Shown here: piece by piece, positions 53,168 to 63,421 of the stretch
Numbering within the stretch: position 1 is the first letter of the stretch
Layout: each line of letters begins with the position of its first letter
Origin: an uncultured Caulobacteraceae bacterium
Lineage (GTDB): Bacteria > Pseudomonadota > Alphaproteobacteria > Caulobacterales > Aquidulcibacteraceae
Length of the DNA: 64,000 bases
Reading direction: 5' to 3'
NCBI GenBank assembly: GCA_902826145.1
Contig: CADEDT010000002.1
Location: 1-64,000, forward strand
The notes under the pieces: model-generated
Told to the model about the DNA's origin: nothing
Database searches by the model: none
What the model saw: the letters and a program-made list of their open reading frames with translations, nothing else
Made by a program: the position numbers and the translations under genes

Positions 53168-54660
53168 GGAATCTTGATCTCCGGGGTGAGGCCCAATGCA
53201 CCGGCGGCGTAATCGAGCCGCCGCTGCACGGTTTCTGTGACGAGGTGCGCTGCCTTCTTCTTCACCCGAAGCAGCAGCCGCCCGTCAACAGCCTCTATCT
53301 CCACTGCGGCCAAAAGCGGCTCGCTGCGACCGGAAAGATCAGCGCCGAGGCGCAGTGCGGCGCCGAGCGCAGCGGCCGCTGCCTGCCGCTCATCGCTCAG
53401 GAGCCGCATGTAGGCGTCAGCATGGCGCGGCGGGGCCTTGGTGTAGCGGTGATGGATTGCGGCGGCGAGGAAAGCGCGCTCCTCGTGATTGATGGCGGCT
53501 AGCGGCGCCCGAAGGATCAGATCGAACATCACCTCGACGCGCTGATCGGGATGGAGCGGGCCGCCGACATCCGCAAGGCGCGCCGCCGCGCCGCGCAGCA
53601 CTTCTTCGCGCTTCTTCGGGAAGACGTACGGCTGGCCATCGAACATCGGTGCGATCCATGTCTCGAGGGCTTGGCCAAAATCGCGCGTTCGAGTCCACCG
53701 ACCCGCGAGCGCTTCGGCGGCTGCGATGAGTGGATGTACGGCAAGCGCCTGCTCGCTCATGCGCTCAATAAGTACCCCTTCACGCAAACCGAATGCGGAT
53801 AGGATGACGCGGTCGAATTGGCCGGCCTGCATGACATGCTCGAGCACAACAGCGGCATACGGCAGCGTCTCAGCGCGCTTCGCGGCGGCTTCCTCGAGTT
53901 TTTCCAGTGAGCGGCGGCTTTGCTTGCGCACGACATCGGCGACCTTCAACACTTCCGCGCGGCTCATTTCGTGGTGGTGCAGCACGCCGAGTGGATGATT
54001 TTTCAGCGCGATGTCGATGCGGCCGAGTGCACGCCAAGCGCCGCCAACCGCGTAGAAATCGCCGCCGCGTTTGCCTAGAAGCTTGGTGCGATCTAGCGCC
54101 TGCTCGACCAGCTTGTTGACTTTGACATAGTCGAAATCGTGCTCGTCCATCAGTGTGAGCGGGCCGAGCGGAAAAGTCTCACCGCGGCCTACGCCCTTTG
54201 GACCAATCTCGATAAGCTCGAGACTGGCGCCGCCAAGATCGCCGACGATGCCCTTTGCGTCTGGCGCGCCAGCGCTGACGCCAAGCGCAGACAACCGCGC
54301 CTCGTCTTCGCCACTCAAAATGCGGAGCTTGATCCCCGTGTCGGCTTCCATGCGCTCCGCGAACTCGCGGCCATCCTTCGCTTCGCGCACAGCGGCGGTG
54401 CCGACGGCGTAGACGTCCTTTACGTCCAAGCCTTCGATCAACGTACCGAAGCGACGGATAGCCTTCAGCGCGGAGTCGACGCCATCCTTCGCGAGCTTAC
54501 CCGTGCGCGCCTCACCGCGACCGAGACCCGCCATGACCTTCTCGTTGAGGATCGGCGTCATCGCGCGGCCGTCGATGCGGTAGACGACGAGGCGCACGGA
54601 GTTGGAGCCGACGTCGATGACGGCGGCTTCCTGTCCGTCGCGAAGCACCCGCGACGTCAT
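53164..54660 (-). CDS. ppx: Exopolyphosphatase / guanosine pentaphosphate phosphatase family
   Basis: The 498-residue protein has the Ppx/GppA fold: DVGSNSVRLVVYRIDGRAMT at the start, VGDLGGASLELIEI (second phosphate-binding Gly loop), and a C-terminal HD-like helical domain (about 310-490) with HRYTKAPPRHAD. It hydrolyses polyphosphate end groups. It lies 12 nt after ppk, so synthesis and breakdown enzymes are expressed together. Confidence 0.95.
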   Translation of the reverse strand: MTSRVLRDGQEAAVIDVGSNSVRLVVYRIDGRAMTPILNEKVMAGLGRGEARTGKLAKDGVDSALKAIRRFGTLIEGLDVKDVYAVGTAAVREAKDGREFAERMEADTGIKLRILSGEDEARLSALGVSAGAPDAKGIVGDLGGASLELIEIGPKGVGRGETFPLGPLTLMDEHDFDYVKVNKLVEQALDRTKLLGKRGGDFYAVGGAWRALGRIDIALKNHPLGVLHHHEMSRAEVLKVADVVRKQSRRSLEKLEEAAAKRAETLPYAAVVLEHVMQAGQFDRVILSAFGLREGVLIERMSEQALAVHPLIAAAEALAGRWTRTRDFGQALETWIAPMFDGQPYVFPKKREEVLRGAAARLADVGGPLHPDQRVEVMFDLILRAPLAAINHEERAFLAAAIHHRYTKAPPRHADAYMRLLSDERQAAAAALGAALRLGADLSGRSEPLLAAVEIEAVDGRLLLRVKKKAAHLVTETVQRRLDYAAGALGLTPEIKIP

Positions 54661-54672
54661 TGCACGTTACTC

Positions 54673-56883
54673 TTACGAGGTGCGGCGCGCGCCGATGTGA
54701 TCGAACGCGGCTGGCGCATCGCCTTTGCCCGCACGACCGCGGCCCGAGAGGCTCGGGTTGCGCATGAAGTAATTGTGCGCGGAGAACGGTTCGTCAGGCA
54801 GCTTCGAAACATCAACTCGTGTGAATACCCCATCCTGGTCCATGTACCAGGACTGCGCCTCATCATTGAGGTTCGCGACCATGATCTGGTCGAGAACTTG
54901 CTGATGTACGGTGGGATTTTCAACCGGGCAAAGGACTTCCACCCGCCGCTCCAGGTTCCGTGGCATCCAATCAGCTGAGGATATGAAGACCTTGGCCTTG
55001 GCATTCGGCAACTTCGCTCCGTTGCCGAAACAGACGATGCGGGAGTGTTCGAGGAATCGCCCAACGATGGATTTGACGCGAATGTTCTCGCTCATGCCGG
55101 GTACGCCGGGCCGCAGGCAGCAGATACCGCGCACGACGAGGTCAATCTTCACGCCCTCATTTGAGGCGCGATAGAGCGCGTCGATGATCTCGGGATGCAC
55201 AAGCGCGTTGAGTTTGGCCCAGATCGAGCCGCCGCGACCCGCGCGTGCGTGTTCGATCTCATCCTCGATCAGCTGCAAGATCGTCGCCTTCGAGTTGATC
55301 GGCGACATAGCGATCTTCTCGAGCTGTGCGGGACGCGCGTAGCCGGTGACAAAGTTGAACAGGCGGTTCGCGTCGCGGCCCAGAGCGGGGTCGCACGTAA
55401 ACAGCGAGAGGTCGGTGTAGATACGCGCCGTAACCGGGTGATAGTTGCCGGTGCCGAAGTGCGTGTAAGTGCGCAAGCCTTCGGGCTCACGCCGCACCAC
55501 AAGACTTACCTTTGCGTGCGTCTTGAAGTCGATGAAGCCGTAGACAACCGAGGCGCCTGCAGCTTCGGGCTTGCGGGCGACATGGAGGTTTGTCTCTTCG
55601 TCGAAGCGCGCCTTGAGTTCGATGAGCGCCGTGACGTTCTTGCCGGCTTCAGCGGCAGCGACCAACGCTGCAACAATCAGTGAATCTCGCGACGTGCGGT
55701 AGAGCGTTTGCTTGATGGCGACGACAGCCGGATCCGCGGCCGCCTGGCGCACGAACTGCACGACCGAGTCGAAGGATTCGAACGGGTGGTGGACGAGGAT
55801 GTCCTTCGCGCGAATGGCTGCAAAGCTATCGCCGCCGAAATCCTTGATGCGCTCGGGGAAGCGCGGCTCGTAGCGCTTGAACTTGAGGTCTGGGCGCTCC
55901 TCGTTGACCAGGGCCGAAAGCGCCGCGAGGCCCAGCATGCCATCGACGATAAACACATCGCGCGCGTCGGCTTCGAGTTCGCGCACGATAAAGGCGCGCA
56001 AGTCTTCCGGCATCGACGCTTCGACCTTGAGCCGGACGATGTCGCCCAGCCGGCGTTCCTTTAGGCGGGCCTCGAACTCGCGAACGAGATCTTCGGCTTC
56101 TTCCTGGATTTCGATGTCGCTATCGCGAACGACGAGGAATCCGCCCCGGGCTTCGACTATATATCCAGGGAAGAGTTCGTTCAGGAACAGCGTAATCGTG
56201 TTCTCGAGCGTCAGGAAGCGCCGCTGCATGCGCTCACCTGGCTCCAGATCGACCTGCGGATGCGCCAGCGTCACATCGATGAAGCGCGCCACTTGCGTGG
56301 GCACGGGGATCAGAGCGTTGAGTGCGCGGCCATCGCCCTTGCGCTTCAGCTTAAGTGCGATGGCGAAGCCCAGGTTCGGGATGAATGGAAACGGGTGCGC
56401 GGGATCAACGGCGAGCGGCGTCAATAGCGGGAAGACTTCCGCCATGAAGAGCTGCTTCAGGAATTTGCGCTCTTCGTCGGTCAGCTCTTCGGGATCGAGG
56501 ACCGAAATGCCAGCGCCGCGCAAATCCACGCGCAGTTCGCGCCAGCGTTCCTGCTGACGCTCGATCAGCCTGGTGGCTTCCGCGTGGATACGCGTCATTT
56601 GCTCCGCCGGCGTGAGGCCGTCATTGCTCACCACGGTGACGCCCGCCTTCACCTGCTCATGCAAGCCAGCGACGCGGACCATGTAGAATTCGTCGAGGTT
56701 CGAAGCAGAGATGGACAGAAAACGCAGCTGTTCCAGCAGCGGATGATTGCGGTTCTCGGCCTCTTCCAACACGCGCGTGTTGAACGCGAGCCACGAAAGC
56801 TCGCGATTGATGAACCGCTTGGGGTCCGTCAGCGACGGCGTGTTCTGCGCCGTTGCGCGCGACTTCTTGCGCGACTTCGCCAT
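54673..56883 (-). CDS. ppk: Polyphosphate kinase 1
   Basis: The 736-residue enzyme makes polyphosphate reversibly from ATP. The N-terminal segment [20 protein letters not shown], the catalytic His in [14 protein letters not shown] and the C-terminal second-His region ([16 protein letters not shown]) are intact. It follows hdaA by 3 nt. The extreme C-terminus is a short basic tail. Confidence 0.97.
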   Translation of the reverse strand: MAKSRKKSRATAQNTPSLTDPKRFINRELSWLAFNTRVLEEAENRNHPLLEQLRFLSISASNLDEFYMVRVAGLHEQVKAGVTVVSNDGLTPAEQMTRIHAEATRLIERQQERWRELRVDLRGAGISVLDPEELTDEERKFLKQLFMAEVFPLLTPLAVDPAHPFPFIPNLGFAIALKLKRKGDGRALNALIPVPTQVARFIDVTLAHPQVDLEPGERMQRRFLTLENTITLFLNELFPGYIVEARGGFLVVRDSDIEIQEEAEDLVREFEARLKERRLGDIVRLKVEASMPEDLRAFIVRELEADARDVFIVDGMLGLAALSALVNEERPDLKFKRYEPRFPERIKDFGGDSFAAIRAKDILVHHPFESFDSVVQFVRQAAADPAVVAIKQTLYRTSRDSLIVAALVAAAEAGKNVTALIELKARFDEETNLHVARKPEAAGASVVYGFIDFKTHAKVSLVVRREPEGLRTYTHFGTGNYHPVTARIYTDLSLFTCDPALGRDANRLFNFVTGYARPAQLEKIAMSPINSKATILQLIEDEIEHARAGRGGSIWAKLNALVHPEIIDALYRASNEGVKIDLVVRGICCLRPGVPGMSENIRVKSIVGRFLEHSRIVCFGNGAKLPNAKAKVFISSADWMPRNLERRVEVLCPVENPTVHQQVLDQIMVANLNDEAQSWYMDQDGVFTRVDVSKLPDEPFSAHNYFMRNPSLSGRGRAGKGDAPAAFDHIGARRTS

Positions 56884-56886
56884 CTG

Positions 56887-57573
56887 TTAACCGTCTCCAC
56901 CAACCCAGCGCGCCTGCACTCTTTCCAGCGCCCGCTTGGCGATCGCTGTGGTGACAGGCTTCGCCCCGCGCACCAGCTCCTGGTCCAAAGCCGCCGCCCA
57001 TTGCCGGGCCGCAGCAAAGGTCCTCGGGAGCCTGCGCACGAGGAATTTGGCGGCATCATCGCTCAATTGGATGAATTGTTCGCGACAAATGCGGCGCAAA
57101 ACGACGTCCATTAGCGCCTCGTCGGGCTCCCCCAGCTTAGCAACCGGTAAAGATGACAACCGAGAGCGCAGGTCCGGAAGTTGGATCGCCCAGGTCGAGG
57201 GTGGGGCGACACCCACCACCAGAACTGCGCCGCGCTCGCTGCGGGCCATATCGAGCACCCGCCAAAACATCGCTTCGTCGCGCTCTCTATCGGCATCATC
57301 GATGATGAGCCGACCGTCCGCTTCGCGGAAAATGGCGGCGGCGTCCTCGGGCGCGGCTTGAGCCGAGACTTGGCGGGCGCCGGTTTCAAGCGCCCAGGCG
57401 AGCGCTAGGTGGGTCTTACCCGAACCAGAGGGGCCGGAAAGCGCCAGCGCGCCGCCTGGCCAGGTGCGCCAGTCCGTCAGCAGCTTGGCCGCGTCGCGGT
57501 TTGCTTCGGCCACCACCAGCTTGTCGGGCGAGCGATCGCCCATGCGGAACTCGAACAGGCGGGGCTGGTCCAT
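56887..57573 (-). CDS. hdaA: DnaA-homologous regulatory ATPase HdaA
   Basis: The 228-residue protein corresponds to the AAA+ domain of DnaA without the DNA-binding domain IV. Walker A is GPSGSGKTHLALAW, Walker B/DD is RLIIDDADR, and sensor residues occur in the LRSRLSSLPVAKLGEP segment. Hda proteins stimulate DnaA-ATP hydrolysis with the sliding clamp and stop over-initiation. The N-terminus QPRLFEFRMGD contains a clamp-binding-like QxxLF. It is upstream of ppk in the same direction. Confidence 0.93.
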   Translation of the reverse strand: MDQPRLFEFRMGDRSPDKLVVAEANRDAAKLLTDWRTWPGGALALSGPSGSGKTHLALAWALETGARQVSAQAAPEDAAAIFREADGRLIIDDADRERDEAMFWRVLDMARSERGAVLVVGVAPPSTWAIQLPDLRSRLSSLPVAKLGEPDEALMDVVLRRICREQFIQLSDDAAKFLVRRLPRTFAAARQWAAALDQELVRGAKPVTTAIAKRALERVQARWVGGDG

Positions 57574-57585
57574 TGGCCTGCCGGT

Positions 57586-58656
57586 CTATCTCCCGGCGAC
57601 GCGCAGGGTTGGTCCCTGCGCGGTGTCGGCAAGGCTCACGCCACGCCGCTGAAGCTCAGCCGCAAGTTGATTGCGATCGCCGACGAAGGAGAACGAAACG
57701 AGCGCGCCGTCGCGGCCAACGGCTTCAATGCGGATTTCGGAGATCAGAGTTTGCGCCGCGCCTTCGAGCGCATTCTTAATCTGCTCCCATTGCGCTTGGC
57801 TGGAATAAAGCGCTGACGCGGAGATGCGGCCACGCTGGCCACCGCCTGTGGCGACACGGCCTTTCCACTCATTCTGAATACGCACGCTGGCTTGATCTGC
57901 GAGCGAAGCGAACGCTGTGCGCAACGCGGCTGCGTCCGTGCCATTTACGCGCGCCGTCACTTCGCCGCGCGGACGCGTAGCGTTGGCGTCGACTTCGACG
58001 AGCGTCGCGGTTGCTGTTGAACCCTGCACGCGGAGCGTTGCGTAGAGCGCGGACGCGGCGGCCGCTCGCTGCGCAAACGGACCAGCGGTTTGCCATGCGG
58101 GTGCGCCTTGCAGCTCGGCAGGCGCAGCCACCAGCGGCACGAGTTCTTCGCCGAAGCCGCCATTTGTCCAAACATCGCGCCACAGCGCAGCGGTTTCTTC
58201 CGCCGTGCCGTCGGCAACCAGCGGTGCGACCAGAACGGGCGCAGTGCGCGTATCGACGACGGTGAGGTTGTTCTGACGCAGCAGCGAGCGCACGCCTGAT
58301 GGATCAAAGCGCACAGTGAGGCGGCCAATGTAGCGCGTGCCGGAGCGGCGCTCTTCTTCAACGTCGACGCTGGAAACCAGCCGCTCGATGGCGGTCGGAT
58401 CGATTTGAGGGACGCCGCGCTGGGCCAATTCCTCGGGAATGGTGAGGCGGCGCACGAGGCGGTCGAAGCCCAAACGTTGCGCTGCCGCAAAGCCCGCCTG
58501 CTGCGCGGCGGCGGCGTTAGCGGCGGTTTCGTCCACACGCACGCCGGCCACGGCGTAGACATTGTCGCGCCCCTGGGCGCTTGCCGCACCGGGCGCAAAC
58601 GCGCACAAGGCCGCAAGGAAAACAGCGGCAAACGCTGCCAAAGGCGGAAATTTCAT
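57586..58656 (-). CDS. DUF2066-domain secreted protein
   Basis: The 356-residue protein has a signal peptide (MKFPPLAAFAAVFLAALCAF to about 28, ASA-Q). The DUF2066 region begins NVYAVAGVRVDETAANAAAA, with RLVRRLTIPEELAQRG and RYIGRLTVRFDPSGVRSLL. Function is unknown. I chose ATG 58656; the frame is open for a further 660 nt upstream, antisense to purM, and this part is rejected. It starts divergent from purM and lies just before hdaA, as in other Caulobacterales that I recall. Confidence 0.88.
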   Translation of the reverse strand: MKFPPLAAFAAVFLAALCAFAPGAASAQGRDNVYAVAGVRVDETAANAAAAQQAGFAAAQRLGFDRLVRRLTIPEELAQRGVPQIDPTAIERLVSSVDVEEERRSGTRYIGRLTVRFDPSGVRSLLRQNNLTVVDTRTAPVLVAPLVADGTAEETAALWRDVWTNGGFGEELVPLVAAPAELQGAPAWQTAGPFAQRAAAASALYATLRVQGSTATATLVEVDANATRPRGEVTARVNGTDAAALRTAFASLADQASVRIQNEWKGRVATGGGQRGRISASALYSSQAQWEQIKNALEGAAQTLISEIRIEAVGRDGALVSFSFVGDRNQLAAELQRRGVSLADTAQGPTLRVAGR

Positions 58657-58731
58657 TACTGAACCTCGGTGTCGGGAGACCCTACCCGGCGCGGAATCGC
58701 CTATCAATGTGGCGGCTTCTGGACTCATCAC

Positions 58732-59763
58732 GTGACCAATACCCCGGGAACAAACGGACTTACCTATCGCGACGCCGGTGTGGATATCGACGAAGGCGAG
58801 CGCCTCGTCGATCTCATTAAGCCGGCTGCGAAATCCACAGCCCGCCCTGGCGCGGAGGCTGCTCTGGGCGGATTCGCGGCCGCGTTCGATCCAAAAGCGG
58901 CTGGATTCAAGGACCCCATCTTCCTGGCGACCACCGACGGCGTCGGCACCAAGCTGAAAATCGCCATCGAAAGCGGACGGCATGAGACCGTCGGGATCGA
59001 TCTGGTGGCGATGTGCGTGAACGATTTGAGCGCCCAAGGCGCTGAGCCACTGATGTTCTTGGACTATTACGCCACCGGCAAACTCAACGCCGATGAAGCG
59101 GCGCTCGTCGTGCAAGGCATCGCCGAAGGCTGCCGCCAAGCAGGTGCGGCGCTCGCGGGCGGCGAGACGGCGGAAATGCCCGGCATGTACGGCAAAGGCG
59201 ATTACGATCTCGCTGGGTTCTCGGTGGGCGCAGCTGAACGTGGAACGCTGCTGCCGCGCGTCGGCGAGATGCAAGCGGGCGACGTGATTGTTGGCATTGC
59301 ATCGAGCGGGCCGCATTCGAACGGCTATTCGCTGGTGCGCAAAGTCGTGGAGCGCTCAGGTCTCGCTTGGGACGCGCCCGCGCCGTTCGCGCCGGGCAAG
59401 ACACTCGCGGAGGCGTTGCTGACGCCAACGCGCATTTACGCGAAAGCGCTCAAACCAATCTTCGACGCGAAGCTCGCGAAAGGCGCGGCGCACATCACTG
59501 GCGGCGGCCTGGTCGAGAACACGCCACGCGCGCTGCCAGATCATCTGGAAGCAGAGTTCGATTGGAACGCATGGCAGCGCCCTGCCGTGTTCGAGTGGTT
59601 GCAGTCGACCGGCGGCGTTCCTGAAGAAGACATGCGTCGCACGTTTAATCTGGGCATCGGCATGATCCTAATCGTGTCGCCCGACGATGTCGGCGCCGTC
59701 GACAAGTTCCTCGCGCTCGAGGGTCTGAAAGCGCTTGAGATCGGCGTGCTCAAGGCCGCATGA
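58732..59763 (+). CDS. purM: Phosphoribosylformylglycinamidine cyclo-ligase (AIR synthetase)
   Basis: The 343-residue enzyme closes the imidazole ring in purine synthesis (step 5). Signatures include [30 protein letters not shown] and [14 protein letters not shown]. The GTG at 58732 gives [16 protein letters not shown], matching the family; upstream residues do not. No strong ribosome site is visible. The stop overlaps the purN start (ATGA). Confidence 0.95.
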   Translation: MTNTPGTNGLTYRDAGVDIDEGERLVDLIKPAAKSTARPGAEAALGGFAAAFDPKAAGFKDPIFLATTDGVGTKLKIAIESGRHETVGIDLVAMCVNDLSAQGAEPLMFLDYYATGKLNADEAALVVQGIAEGCRQAGAALAGGETAEMPGMYGKGDYDLAGFSVGAAERGTLLPRVGEMQAGDVIVGIASSGPHSNGYSLVRKVVERSGLAWDAPAPFAPGKTLAEALLTPTRIYAKALKPIFDAKLAKGAAHITGGGLVENTPRALPDHLEAEFDWNAWQRPAVFEWLQSTGGVPEEDMRRTFNLGIGMILIVSPDDVGAVDKFLALEGLKALEIGVLKAA

Positions 59764-60332
59764 GCAAGAAACGCGTCGCCATTCTGATCTCAGGGCGCGG
59801 CAGCAATCTGCAGGCGCTCTTGAATGCCGAGCAGGACGCGTACGAAATTGTCCTCGTTATTTCGAATGTACCGGACGCTGCGGGACTCGAACGGGCGCGC
59901 GAGGCCGGCGTTGACGCCCTGACGCTCGACCACAAACTCTACGGCAAGGATCGCGAAGCATTCGAACGCGACCTCGATAATTCACTCGTACTGCGCGACA
60001 TCGAGATCGTCGCCCTCGCCGGTTTTATGCGCGTGCTGACGCCGTTCTTCGTGCGCGCTTGGGCTGGGCGGTTGGTGAACATCCATCCTTCGCTGCTGCC
60101 GAAACACCCCGGCACCAAAACGCACGAACGCGCACTTGCTGCTGGCGACACCGAGCACGGGGCGACGGTGCATCTCGTCGTCGAAGAGGTGGATGCGGGC
60201 GAGATCATCGGCCAGGCGTCGATGCCAATCCTGCCCAGTGACACGCCGGAGACGCTCGCCGAGCGGGTGCTCCAATTGGAGCATGAACTCTACCCGCGAT
60301 GCCTAGCGCAGTTGGCGCGCAAAATAAGCTGA
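59760..60332 (+). CDS. purN: Phosphoribosylglycinamide formyltransferase
   Basis: The 190-residue formyl-THF-dependent GAR transformylase carries [30 protein letters not shown], the catalytic [12 protein letters not shown] and [17 protein letters not shown]. It overlaps purM by 4 nt and catalyses an earlier step in the same pathway. Confidence 0.96.
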   Translation: MSKKRVAILISGRGSNLQALLNAEQDAYEIVLVISNVPDAAGLERAREAGVDALTLDHKLYGKDREAFERDLDNSLVLRDIEIVALAGFMRVLTPFFVRAWAGRLVNIHPSLLPKHPGTKTHERALAAGDTEHGATVHLVVEEVDAGEIIGQASMPILPSDTPETLAERVLQLEHELYPRCLAQLARKIS

Positions 60333-60461
60333 GCGTCCGGTATCGGACACAGCCAGCGCGGTTGTATCGAGGGTGATAAGCGCTACTTAGTGGGTATCGC
60401 TCGCTAGCGTTTGGGCGCGAGCGGCTGGGAGTTTTGCGCTCTTGCCCTTGAGGCGAGCGTT

Positions 60462-61157
60462 ATGTCCCGGCCAGTATTTTTGAATCGATTGCTGAAGTCG
60501 CTCAGCGCCGCGGATCGCGCGTTGCTGGAAGGCGAACTCGAGCGCGTTGAGCTTAAGCTCCGCGAAACGCTGGAAACAGCCAACACGCCGATATCGCACG
60601 CCTACTTCCCCGAAAGCGGCATTATCTCGATCGTCGCAAAGTCTCGGGACGACCATATCGAAACCGGTGTTATCGGTCGCGAAGGCATGACCGGCGCCGC
60701 GGTGGTGATGGGCAATCATCGCTCCCCAAACGACGCAATTGTGCAGGTCGCCGGCAGCGCGCACCGCATTGAGGCCGATCAGCTTCGTTCAGCCATGGAT
60801 GCAAGCGCATCTTTGCGCCAAACTCTGCAGCGTTTTACGCACGTTTTCATGGTCCAGGTTTCACAAACCGCGCTCGCAAGCGGACGCGGCAAGATCGCGG
60901 AGCGTTTAGCGAGATGGTTGCTCATGGTGCACGACCGGAGCGACGATGATGAAATCCGCCTGACTCACGAATTCATTGCAGTGATGCTGGGTGTGCGACG
61001 CCCGGGTGTAACGGACGCTCTGAATGAAATGGAAGGCGGTGGTCTAATCCGCACGACGCGGGCCACGATTCAGATCGCCGATCGCCGAGGGCTCCTGCGC
61101 ATAGCGGGAGCCGCCTATGGAGTTCCCGAGGCGGAGTACGAGCGGCTGCTAGGCTGA
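60462..61157 (+). CDS. Crp/Fnr-family transcriptional regulator
   Basis: The 231-residue protein has a cyclic-nucleotide-binding-like beta-roll (about 1-120, with HAYFPESGIISIVAKS and TGVIGREGMTG) and a C-terminal winged helix (about 170-225, LTHEFIAVMLGVRRPGVTDAL). No FNR-type cysteines or CRP-type cAMP-contact signature is evident, so the signal is unknown. The ATG at 60462 follows GAGG by 8 nt; upstream in-frame codons are rejected. Two palindromes lie just downstream. Confidence 0.92.
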   Translation: MSRPVFLNRLLKSLSAADRALLEGELERVELKLRETLETANTPISHAYFPESGIISIVAKSRDDHIETGVIGREGMTGAAVVMGNHRSPNDAIVQVAGSAHRIEADQLRSAMDASASLRQTLQRFTHVFMVQVSQTALASGRGKIAERLARWLLMVHDRSDDDEIRLTHEFIAVMLGVRRPGVTDALNEMEGGGLIRTTRATIQIADRRGLLRIAGAAYGVPEAEYERLLG

Positions 61158-61170
61158 GGCTGAGCTCCAC

Positions 61171-61204
61171 TGTACGTTTTCGTACAAACTGATCGACAGT
61201 GTCG
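61171..61204. promoter_or_regulatory. Two palindromes upstream of the small zinc protein gene
   Basis: TGTACG-TTTT-CGTACA (61171-61186) is a perfect 6-bp inverted repeat and CGACA-G-TGTCG (61194-61204) a 5-bp one. They sit between the Crp/Fnr gene and the small gene at 61298. They could be operators, or the first could be a short hairpin. Confidence 0.35.
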
Positions 61205-61297
61205 TCGGCGCAGCCCACACTTCGCGGATCGTCAGCCATCATTTTGGGCGCTGACGACTGAGAGACACTTCGTGCTCCCGCCTGTGGGAGCAGAGCT

Positions 61298-61489
61298 GTG
61301 TCGTCATTCTCTTCAGAACAGGGTTCCAGCCGCCTTCAAGATGATCCCGAAGGACAAGCGCGCTCAAATAAGTTGGAGCGTTCGAGGTGTCCGACATGCG
61401 GGCAAGAATTCAGCGTCAACGATCTCGACGATGTCTTCTACCACGACGGCAATCCGCACGACCCACGGCCGGCTCCAGATAAAACCTGA
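61298..61489 (+). CDS. Small possible zinc-binding protein
   Basis: The 63-residue protein has a CPTCGQEF motif and then a His-containing tail (FYHDGNPHDP), which could complete a zinc site. It starts at GTG 61298 with GGGAG 7 nt upstream. No family is recognised. Codon use resembles that of the neighbours, but a short protein gives weak evidence. It reads toward the convergent hydrolase gene. Confidence 0.6.
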   Translation: MSSFSSEQGSSRLQDDPEGQARSNKLERSRCPTCGQEFSVNDLDDVFYHDGNPHDPRPAPDKT

Positions 61490-61502
61490 TGCGGTTCGCT
61501 TG

Positions 61503-63320
61503 CTAACCGGCGCGCGAAGCAACGCGCGGATCAAGTTCCTCTTCCACCAAGCGCGCAATGTCCTTCAGCGCACGCACCTGCGCCGCGCTGAAGCTGCGGG
61601 GCTTGTGATCGACAACGCAGATGGCGCCGACGCGCGCGCCGTCGGCGGAGTGCAGTGGGACGCCAGCGTAGAAACGCACATGCGGATCGCCGATCACGAC
61701 GGGATTTTCGGCGAAGCGATCGTCGCTCAGCGTGTCGTTCACAATTAGGGGCTCGTTGCCCAGAATGGCGTGCGAGCAGAAGCCCATGTCGCGCGAAGTT
61801 TCGCTGAACTCGAAGCCGTAGTGCGCCTTGTACCATTGCCGCTCACGATCGATCAGCGTGATCAATGCAATCGGGGCATCGAACGCGGTCGCGGCGATGC
61901 GTGCGTGGCGGTCGAAGCGTTCTTCCTCGGCGGTGTCCAGCAATGCTAGGCGATAGACGGCCGCGAGCCGCTCCTCCTCGTCGCCCGGAAGCGGCGCTTT
62001 GCGCCAACGCAGCATCGAACGCATGATCCAAGCGCGCAAGCGCGAGCGAGCGTATTGGACGCTGAACGGCCTTGTCAGCCAATCGGTGACGCCTGCAGCC
62101 TCGCCTTTGTCGTCCGGCACCGCCGACTGATCGGCGACAACGATGATCGGCGTGTCGGTTGCTGCGTCTCCTGCCAATGCGCGCAATTCGGAGCAAAGCG
62201 AGACTGGATCTGTGCCGACAAGCGCGTCGCCGAGAATGATCAGCGACGGGTGTCCGCCTTCAAGGGCGGTCTTGAGAGCTTCAATCGAAACTTCGGACAC
62301 GCTGGGAATGCCATCGGCCTTCGCGGCGTCGCTCAGCACCGCGCGATCGCTTTGCGGCAGCCCGGAGATCAGGATGAGCTCTTCGGATACGCTCGACGCG
62401 GGTTTGACTAGGCTCGATGGCATGAACGGCGTGAGCTTGTCGGTGTTCGCCGCGCCGCGCAGTGTGATGACGCTACCTTCGGACGCGCCGACCACGCTCA
62501 GCTCAGCGCCGGCATCGGCGACGCGCTGTCGCGCCGTCAGTACGAGTTGATCAACAGCTTCGTCATTGCGGCCGGGATCGTGGTGGTAGAGCGCCAATTC
62601 GCGAACTCTGGCAGCAATTGCCACATCCACGGCGTACTCAATGGTGCTGTGGCCCCAGCCGAGTTTGCTTGGGTACTCGGACGCCGTGTACTGCGCGTCG
62701 TGAATGACGAGGTCGGCGTCACGGATAAACTCTACGTGCTCGGCGTCACCGCTCTCGGCTTCATCAGCGTGGCCTTCGCCCGCGTGCGGGCTGTGTGGCT
62801 CGTGGTCGGACGCATAGACCATGCTGGCGCCGTCGGCTTCGACGCGATAGCCGACGGTCAGCGCCGGATGGTTGAGGTATTGCGTCGCGATCCGGACATC
62901 TTCAATGCCGAAGCCGCCTTCGACGATCTCATGATATTGAACGTCCGCCGCGAACTGGTTCAGTGTTACCGGAAAGTAGTTGTAGTCCATCTGCGCGGAG
63001 AGCACCTCTCGCAGTGAAGGCCCGATGCCGCGTGGGCCGTAGATGTGCCATTCCGCGCCGGCCACAAAGAGCGGCGCGAAGAAGGGCAGACCCTGAATGT
63101 GATCCCAGTGCGTATGGGAGATAAGGATGTGGCCGCGCATGGCGCGGCCTTGTTCGATCAACGCTTTGCCAAGCGCATTCGCACCGGTGCCGGCATCGAT
63201 GAGAATGGTGGCGCCTGAATCGGACATCACCTCCACACAAGAGGTGTTGCCGCCATAGCGAAGCGTTGCGCCGCCAGGCGTAGCGATCGATCCGCGCGTT
63301 CCCCAGAAGCGCACTTGCAT
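61503..63320 (-). CDS. Metallo-beta-lactamase-fold hydrolase fused to degenerate receiver and GAF domains
   Basis: The 605-residue protein starts with a complete MBL domain (1-290) of the cyclic-nucleotide/phosphate diesterase-like type: RFWGTRGSIATPGG, His69-Thr-His71-Trp-Asp73-His74, LNHPALTVGY and GWGHSTIEYA. A receiver-like domain follows (about 312-435), but the phospho-acceptor position reads Gly364-Asp365 (IILGDAL), the usual acidic pair near the first strand is missing (ILISGLPQ) and the Lys is Arg417 (LTRPF). A GAF domain (about 450-600, WYKAHYGFEFSETSRDMGFC) closes the protein. It probably senses a ligand and controls hydrolysis. The substrate is unknown. Confidence 0.88.
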   Translation of the reverse strand: MQVRFWGTRGSIATPGGATLRYGGNTSCVEVMSDSGATILIDAGTGANALGKALIEQGRAMRGHILISHTHWDHIQGLPFFAPLFVAGAEWHIYGPRGIGPSLREVLSAQMDYNYFPVTLNQFAADVQYHEIVEGGFGIEDVRIATQYLNHPALTVGYRVEADGASMVYASDHEPHSPHAGEGHADEAESGDAEHVEFIRDADLVIHDAQYTASEYPSKLGWGHSTIEYAVDVAIAARVRELALYHHDPGRNDEAVDQLVLTARQRVADAGAELSVVGASEGSVITLRGAANTDKLTPFMPSSLVKPASSVSEELILISGLPQSDRAVLSDAAKADGIPSVSEVSIEALKTALEGGHPSLIILGDALVGTDPVSLCSELRALAGDAATDTPIIVVADQSAVPDDKGEAAGVTDWLTRPFSVQYARSRLRAWIMRSMLRWRKAPLPGDEEERLAAVYRLALLDTAEEERFDRHARIAATAFDAPIALITLIDRERQWYKAHYGFEFSETSRDMGFCSHAILGNEPLIVNDTLSDDRFAENPVVIGDPHVRFYAGVPLHSADGARVGAICVVDHKPRSFSAAQVRALKDIARLVEEELDPRVASRAG

Positions 63321-63421
63321 TGCGCCATCTCCTGAGACTGGTCGGGCACTATGCGCCGATTGCCGCTATCGGCAAGACAAGACGGACAAGCCGCCTATAT
63401 CTGTTGTCGAGGAGACGCTTC

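Noticed and set aside
58657-59316. N-terminal extension of the DUF2066 protein
   Set aside because: It lies antisense to purM and adds low-complexity residues before a clear signal peptide at 58656.
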